Assembly: GCA_030432175.1 (NCBI GenBank) | Contig: JAUIHU010000071.1 | Span: 1-11,508, forward strand | DNA: 11,508 nucleotides | Source of the DNA: Verrucomicrobiia bacterium | GTDB taxonomy: Bacteria; Verrucomicrobiota; Verrucomicrobiia; Limisphaerales; JAUIHU01 | Direction: 5' to 3' | Part shown: positions 7,672-11,508 of the stretch, piece after piece | How positions within the stretch are numbered: the first letter of the stretch is position 1 | Layout: each line of letters begins with the position of its first letter | The notes under the pieces: generated by a model | Database searches by the model: none | Told to the model about the DNA's origin: nothing | Seen by the model: only the letters and a program-made list of their open reading frames with translations | Program-made: the position numbers and the translations under genes

Positions 7672-9288
7672 TTAAAGTCCGATGGTGCGAAACGCTTTTA
7701 ACCCTACCAGATTCAACAACTTTGAAATCGTTAACAAAACAAATTCGTAGATTACAATTGGAAGTGGCATTGTAGGAATACTACGAAGAAACTTGCGAGC
7801 TTTTTGTGGATTTGCGCCCGGACCTTGTAGTCGAAATTGCGCTCCATTGATCGGACCAAACACAGCTTTGAACCAGGCTCGAGGGTCGGTAAAAAACAAC
7901 TTTTTCAAAGGAGGTCGACACCCTATCAAATTTGAAATGTATTCCAGAAATCGAAGGTAGTCTGTGAGGGCCGGGATGCGGGTTGCATCATAGGGAAATT
8001 GAGCCAGATCGTCGTTTTCAAACTGAGTGATCATTTGGTTCATCACATCCAGTTGAGGTAATTCGCGTTCTCCTGAAACGAGCAGGGCAAAGTAGCGAGC
8101 CTGAAGTTCAGCCATTGGCGGAATAGCTCCGACTGCCGGGCGGACAAATCCAAGCCACGCAATTCGGTTCCCAAGACGAGGAAGCAGCATGCGAGCAAAG
8201 AGTTTTCGGGGATTGAATCCTTCAGGGAAGTAGTATTGCAGCGCCGGAGGCAATCCAGGAAATCGTGGAGAATAACCAGTGCAGGTGACAAGATAGTCAC
8301 ACCGGAATTTCGACCCGTCTGAGAAAACGATATGCTCAGGTTCCAACAGATCGATCTTCGGTTTATATAGCGTGCCCAGTTGAGTTATTGCCTTGATGAA
8401 TGAAACGCTTTTAGTTCCAAATCGGTTCTGCCATGAAGCTCCAACACCATTGTTGTAAGGTCCCTGGGCGCGATTCATCATTTCTGTCGTCTTCAGAATT
8501 TCGAGATCATCTGATTTCGGATCTCGATAGAACTTTTCCAGGACCGCTTTAGGCGCCAGCAGACCCGCTTTCCCAAACCATTTAGGCAGCGAATGGTGAC
8601 ATCGGGTTGTATCCATGTCGGTCACCTTTCCTCCAAATTCACGTGGGATCAAATAGCCTGGTCCACGAGTACTGGAAACACAACTTGCTTCAGCTCGCTT
8701 TGCCAGTTCGAATGCAATATCGGATCCGGATTCGCCCAAGCCGACAATACAAACCCGTTTTCCTTTGTACTGTTCCAAATCACCCAACTGCTCTGAGTGG
8801 ATGATCTTGCCCTGAAAGTCTGCGGCTCCGGGGTAATCAGGCATTCTGGGAGAGGAGTGAGCGCCTGTGCAGATAGCCAGATGATCAAACTGGTACTCCT
8901 GATTTTCAGCCTGTATCGAACCCTCTGCTGATTGACATTTAGCGACCGTCAATTTCCAGATGCCGTCGCAATCTTCAATTGAGGTCACTTCGGTCTCGAA
9001 TTCAATGTGTTTTTTTAAATCGAATTCGGCGCTGTAGGCTTCCAGGTAGTTCAGATACCCTTCTTTACTCCAAATGTGGGGAGGGATTAAGTCATCCGGC
9101 AAATACGAGCTGAATGCAGTGTTTAAAGATGATCCTGTTAGTCTCAGGAAATCATGAGCGCGTCGGAACACTCCGCCCAGTGACGATTGTTTTTCGAAGC
9201 ATACGACTTCGTGACCTCGCTCAATCAGTTCTTTTATCATGGCCAGACCTGAGGGTCCGGCGCCGATAATACCAACTCGTTTTCTCAT
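7672..9288 (-). CDS. Flavin-containing monooxygenase (FMO-like)
   Basis: 538 residues, ATG start. An in-frame TAA lies three codons upstream, so this is the first possible ATG. The FAD-binding motif GAGPSG is at residues 9-14, with E32 at the end of the second strand. The NADPH-binding motif GLGESG is at 183-188. The FMO signature FxGxxxHxxx(F/Y) is present as FQGKIIHSEQL (158-168), with Leu in place of the final aromatic residue. CTGAH (140-144) and CTGY (336-339) are the usual second flavoprotein motifs. Family members add one oxygen atom to soft nucleophiles (N or S) using NADPH and O2. The length is close to animal FMOs and longer than typical bacterial trimethylamine monooxygenases. The extra C-terminus (about 507-538) is hydrophobic (IVIYEFVLLTISKLL) and may bind the membrane. 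The gene follows the PYROXD2-like gene by 74 bases. A GGAG is present but 15 bases upstream; the nearer CGGA may serve. Substrate unknown. Confidence 0.92.
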   Translation of the reverse strand: MRKRVGIIGAGPSGLAMIKELIERGHEVVCFEKQSSLGGVFRRAHDFLRLTGSSLNTAFSSYLPDDLIPPHIWSKEGYLNYLEAYSAEFDLKKHIEFETEVTSIEDCDGIWKLTVAKCQSAEGSIQAENQEYQFDHLAICTGAHSSPRMPDYPGAADFQGKIIHSEQLGDLEQYKGKRVCIVGLGESGSDIAFELAKRAEASCVSSTRGPGYLIPREFGGKVTDMDTTRCHHSLPKWFGKAGLLAPKAVLEKFYRDPKSDDLEILKTTEMMNRAQGPYNNGVGASWQNRFGTKSVSFIKAITQLGTLYKPKIDLLEPEHIVFSDGSKFRCDYLVTCTGYSPRFPGLPPALQYYFPEGFNPRKLFARMLLPRLGNRIAWLGFVRPAVGAIPPMAELQARYFALLVSGERELPQLDVMNQMITQFENDDLAQFPYDATRIPALTDYLRFLEYISNLIGCRPPLKKLFFTDPRAWFKAVFGPINGAQFRLQGPGANPQKARKFLRSIPTMPLPIVIYEFVLLTISKLLNLVGLKAFRTIGL

Positions 9289-9362
9289 AAAATTCCGTTA
9301 TGACTCCGCTGGGTTCCCTTTGGAATAGAGTTTGTTCGTTTTTGCCTTGAGGCGGCGTTGAT

Positions 9363-10934
9363 TCATGAACCTGCCAGTCCCAGATCTTTTAGAATGGCAT
9401 GCGCTGAGTTGTGCCCCGGCGCTCCACTGACATCCCCACCGGGATGTGTTCCGGATCCGCACATATAGAGTTGGTCAACAGGAGTTCGGTACCCCCCGTT
9501 CCCAAACAGGCGATTGGCAAAAAGTTGTTGAACGTTGTGATCGGTGTGACGGAAATTTCCATCAGTCATATAGACTCGTTCCGCCAGGTCCTGTGGAGTG
9601 TAAATCAACCAATCAATGATAGAATCTTTGAAGTTCGGAGCAAAACGGGTGAAATAATCAATGACCTGTTCGCCTACTTTTTTCCTCAGTTCACTCCAGT
9701 CACCCTCTTTAGGCGTCACCGGGGCAAAACGGACCCACATCGAAACACAGTGCTGTCCGGGGGGCGCCAGGCTTGGATCGTAAACGGTAGGAATTTGAAC
9801 ATCAATGATCGGACAGTCGGTTATGTGACCGGCATTGGCATCGGCGAGTGATTTGCGATAAAACTCCAGAGAGGGGCAGATACTGATTTCCGCCAGGCGA
9901 CGTGGATCCGGATCTGATCCAAGAAATCGTGTTAGGTCTGGCAGTTCACTGACTGCGGCGTGGAATTTTAATGTGACACAACGGGTGGATAATGCGCTGA
10001 CTTCTTTTTGAGTCGTCTCCGGCAAATGATCGCCATCCAGAAGATTGAGGAAAGTTCTCTTTGGGTCGGCGTTGGAAACCACCATTCTGGATCGAATGAT
10101 TTGCCCATCGGTAAGTTCCACGCCACACGCTTTTTCGTCTTCAACAAGAATCCGCTTTACCTCAGCGCCGCAGCGAATCTTTGCGCCGAATGATTGAGCC
10201 GACCGGGCCATCGCCTGAGTGAGTCCTCCCATGCCACCGATAGCGATCCCTTGATGTTCTGGTTTGTGCAGGGCGCTGGGTTTCGTGGTGGCGTACGAAA
10301 ACATTGCCCCGGGAATGTCGATTCCATTCATATCAACGACGTGAGAAATGGCCGAAGCCTTCACTTCATCGGAGTCAAAAAACTCATCCAGCAAATCACT
10401 CAATGTCCCGTTTAACAATCGATCCAGTAGAGGTTCTTCCGAGGTTCCTTTGACACTATCTTTTAGTTCCTCAATGGTTGGAGGTTCGGTCAGGAAGTAT
10501 CGATTAAAGAGAACGGCCACTCGCTGCCAAAATTCCTGCCACTTCCGGTATCCTTCGGCATCCCTGGCGGAGAACTTTTCTTCAAGCTCACGACAAGTCG
10601 TTTCGAGATCGTAAAGGTAGGAAATTGAGCGTCCGTCGGGGAATGGAAAGAACCGCTTCACTGCCAGTGGCTGAACTTCGTATCCATGCCGTTTGAGTTC
10701 AAGTTCCCGAACGACTTTATCCTGAAGTACGTAAACAATATAAGCGCAAACAGAGAAAGAGAATCCAGGAAAGAGTTCCTCCGTAGTAGCGGCGCCTCCT
10801 ACAATATGTCGGCGTTCGAGTATCAGTACATTCAAACCGGCTTTTGCCAGGTAAGCGCCGCAGACGAGCCCATTATGTCCACCCCCAACGATGATAGCGT
10901 CGTAAGCTGGATCTATATCAGTAGTTCGTGCCAT
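9363..10934 (-). CDS. PYROXD2/phytoene-desaturase-like FAD oxidoreductase
   Basis: 523 residues, ATG start. The N-terminus carries the dinucleotide-binding fold YDAIIVGGGHNGL (GxGxxG at 17-22) with E40 at the ribose-binding end of strand two, followed by GGAATTEE near 46-53. The C-terminus has the family's second FAD contact, YMCGSGTHPGGDVSGAPGHN (490-509). This arrangement and length fit the PYROXD2-like branch of the CrtI/amine-oxidase superfamily, not true phytoene desaturases, and no carotenoid genes are nearby. Members oxidise or desaturate substrates with FAD; the substrate here is unknown. There is no signal peptide or membrane segment, so it is probably cytosolic. It starts 3 bases after the Rieske stop with its ribosome site inside that gene's last codons, so the two are almost certainly cotranscribed. 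The FMO gene follows in the same direction. Confidence 0.93.
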   Translation of the reverse strand: MARTTDIDPAYDAIIVGGGHNGLVCGAYLAKAGLNVLILERRHIVGGAATTEELFPGFSFSVCAYIVYVLQDKVVRELELKRHGYEVQPLAVKRFFPFPDGRSISYLYDLETTCRELEEKFSARDAEGYRKWQEFWQRVAVLFNRYFLTEPPTIEELKDSVKGTSEEPLLDRLLNGTLSDLLDEFFDSDEVKASAISHVVDMNGIDIPGAMFSYATTKPSALHKPEHQGIAIGGMGGLTQAMARSAQSFGAKIRCGAEVKRILVEDEKACGVELTDGQIIRSRMVVSNADPKRTFLNLLDGDHLPETTQKEVSALSTRCVTLKFHAAVSELPDLTRFLGSDPDPRRLAEISICPSLEFYRKSLADANAGHITDCPIIDVQIPTVYDPSLAPPGQHCVSMWVRFAPVTPKEGDWSELRKKVGEQVIDYFTRFAPNFKDSIIDWLIYTPQDLAERVYMTDGNFRHTDHNVQQLFANRLFGNGGYRTPVDQLYMCGSGTHPGGDVSGAPGHNSAHAILKDLGLAGS

Positions 10935-10937
10935 TAT

Positions 10938-11508
10938 TTATTTGCTCCGTAAACGATCAATCTCTTTATGAATAGTTTGCTGGAAGAATGTGACGCCTTC
11001 CTCATACTCTCTGGCAGTAAAACAAACGCGATAAGCTTTTGATGCTGCCTGCTTTTGTAACGTGCGGCAGACTCCGAAATCTTCCCCAAGGATTTGTTCA
11101 ATGTCACGGTGCTGATCACTGCTCAAAGGAAATTCTTCCTGCTGTTTCGGGGTTTGATAGCAGGTCAGTTCGATCCGACAATGGTCAGGATCCAGAGCCA
11201 GTACCCGATAGAATTGAACTTGGCGCCGGGACACGTGGAAGAACATGTTAGGAAAGATCAGATCAAAAAGATTGGTTCGCCCGTCCGCTTGATAAATGGT
11301 GGTAGCGAAATGATTTCCATAAGCTTCGTTCCCAACCTTTTCCGGCATGTCGAGTGATTCAGGATGAATAAACGGAACGTGATAATAGTCGATGAAATTC
11401 TCATTAAAAATCTTCCAGTTGAATCGATCTTCAAAAGAGTTTTCAGCGACTTTCTCCAATTGTTCCCATTCCACTGGATACTGCTCCCACCGTTTGACGA
11501 TTCCATGG
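10938..11508 (-). CDS. Rieske-type oxygenase alpha subunit, catalytic domain, 5' part outside window
   Basis: The frame is open from the window edge (visible start HGIVKRWEQYPVEWEQLEK) to a TAA at 10938-10940, giving 189 visible residues. A GTG at 11472-11474 is internal, not the true start. The part seen is the C-terminal mononuclear-iron domain of ring-hydroxylating oxygenases: NWKIFNENFIDYYHVPFIHP holds the two iron-binding histidines (43 and 48 of the visible stretch) and the Asp three residues before the first one that relays electrons from the Rieske cluster. EDFGVCRTLQ supplies the third ligand, an Asp (143). The ending REYEEGVTFFQQTI is typical of the fold. The Rieske cysteine/histidine motif must lie off the edge. 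Such enzymes use O2 and electrons from a reductase to hydroxylate, demethylate or cleave C-N bonds in substrates including aromatics, betaines and carnitine. No reductase or ferredoxin gene is in view. The substrate cannot be assigned. Confidence 0.92.
   Translation of the reverse strand, partial: HGIVKRWEQYPVEWEQLEKVAENSFEDRFNWKIFNENFIDYYHVPFIHPESLDMPEKVGNEAYGNHFATTIYQADGRTNLFDLIFPNMFFHVSRRQVQFYRVLALDPDHCRIELTCYQTPKQQEEFPLSSDQHRDIEQILGEDFGVCRTLQKQAASKAYRVCFTAREYEEGVTFFQQTIHKEIDRLRSK
10945..10948 (-). promoter_or_regulatory. Ribosome binding site GGAG for the PYROXD2-like gene
   Basis: GGAG on the minus strand lies 10 bases before the ATG at 10932-10934, within the last codons of the Rieske gene. 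It supports this start and coupled translation of the two genes. Confidence 0.75.

Noticed and set aside
9411..9851. Plus-strand 146-codon open frame
   Set aside because: It is antisense to the C-terminal half of the PYROXD2-like gene, which has clear FAD motifs. It has no features of its own.
9363..10934. Carotenoid phytoene desaturase (crtI)
   Set aside because: The fold is shared, but the end motif CGSGTHPGG and the context without crtB or other carotenoid genes fit the PYROXD2-like branch better.

Overview
All five genes in this window are on the minus strand, so transcription runs from the high coordinates to the low ones. The window starts and ends inside genes: the right edge cuts the 5' part of a Rieske-type oxygenase gene and the left edge cuts the 3' part of a very large RHS/YD-repeat gene. 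There are no RNA genes, CRISPR arrays or transposases that I can see. The only gap between genes longer than 100 bases is 7481-7671, and it is filled by repeats.

Region A (about 7670-11508) is a redox cassette. In transcription order it holds the catalytic half of a Rieske non-haem iron oxygenase, then 3 bases later an FAD-dependent oxidoreductase of the PYROXD2/phytoene-desaturase-like type, then 74 bases later a flavin-containing monooxygenase (FMO). The spacing suggests one operon for oxidising some organic substrate. The substrate cannot be read from the sequence.

Region B (7481-7671) is a short stretch holding two copies of a GC-rich, partly palindromic direct repeat, 108 bases apart. 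The repeats look like an extragenic palindromic (REP-like) element, and they sit directly against the 5' end of the next gene.

Region C (1-7480) is a two-gene surface or secretion module. A 1090-residue protein has a distinctive N-terminal domain, two predicted parallel beta-helix regions, a beta-sandwich and a calcium-binding type C-terminus. It is followed after 18 bases by an RHS/YD-repeat protein with a Sec signal peptide, of which 1396 codons are visible. The beta-helix gene has no visible signal peptide and no good start codon, and an in-frame TAG sits just upstream inside the repeat, so its 5' end may be damaged. Its first 800 or so bases are clearly richer in G+C than the rest of the gene.

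Organism: the pairing of a beta-helix protein with an RHS protein carrying a YDCCGL motif and a Cys-rich N-terminal region, the GYHYP-type motifs, and the moderate G+C content resemble genomes of the Verrucomicrobiota/Planctomycetota/Lentisphaerota group. This is an impression from family style, not a proven assignment.
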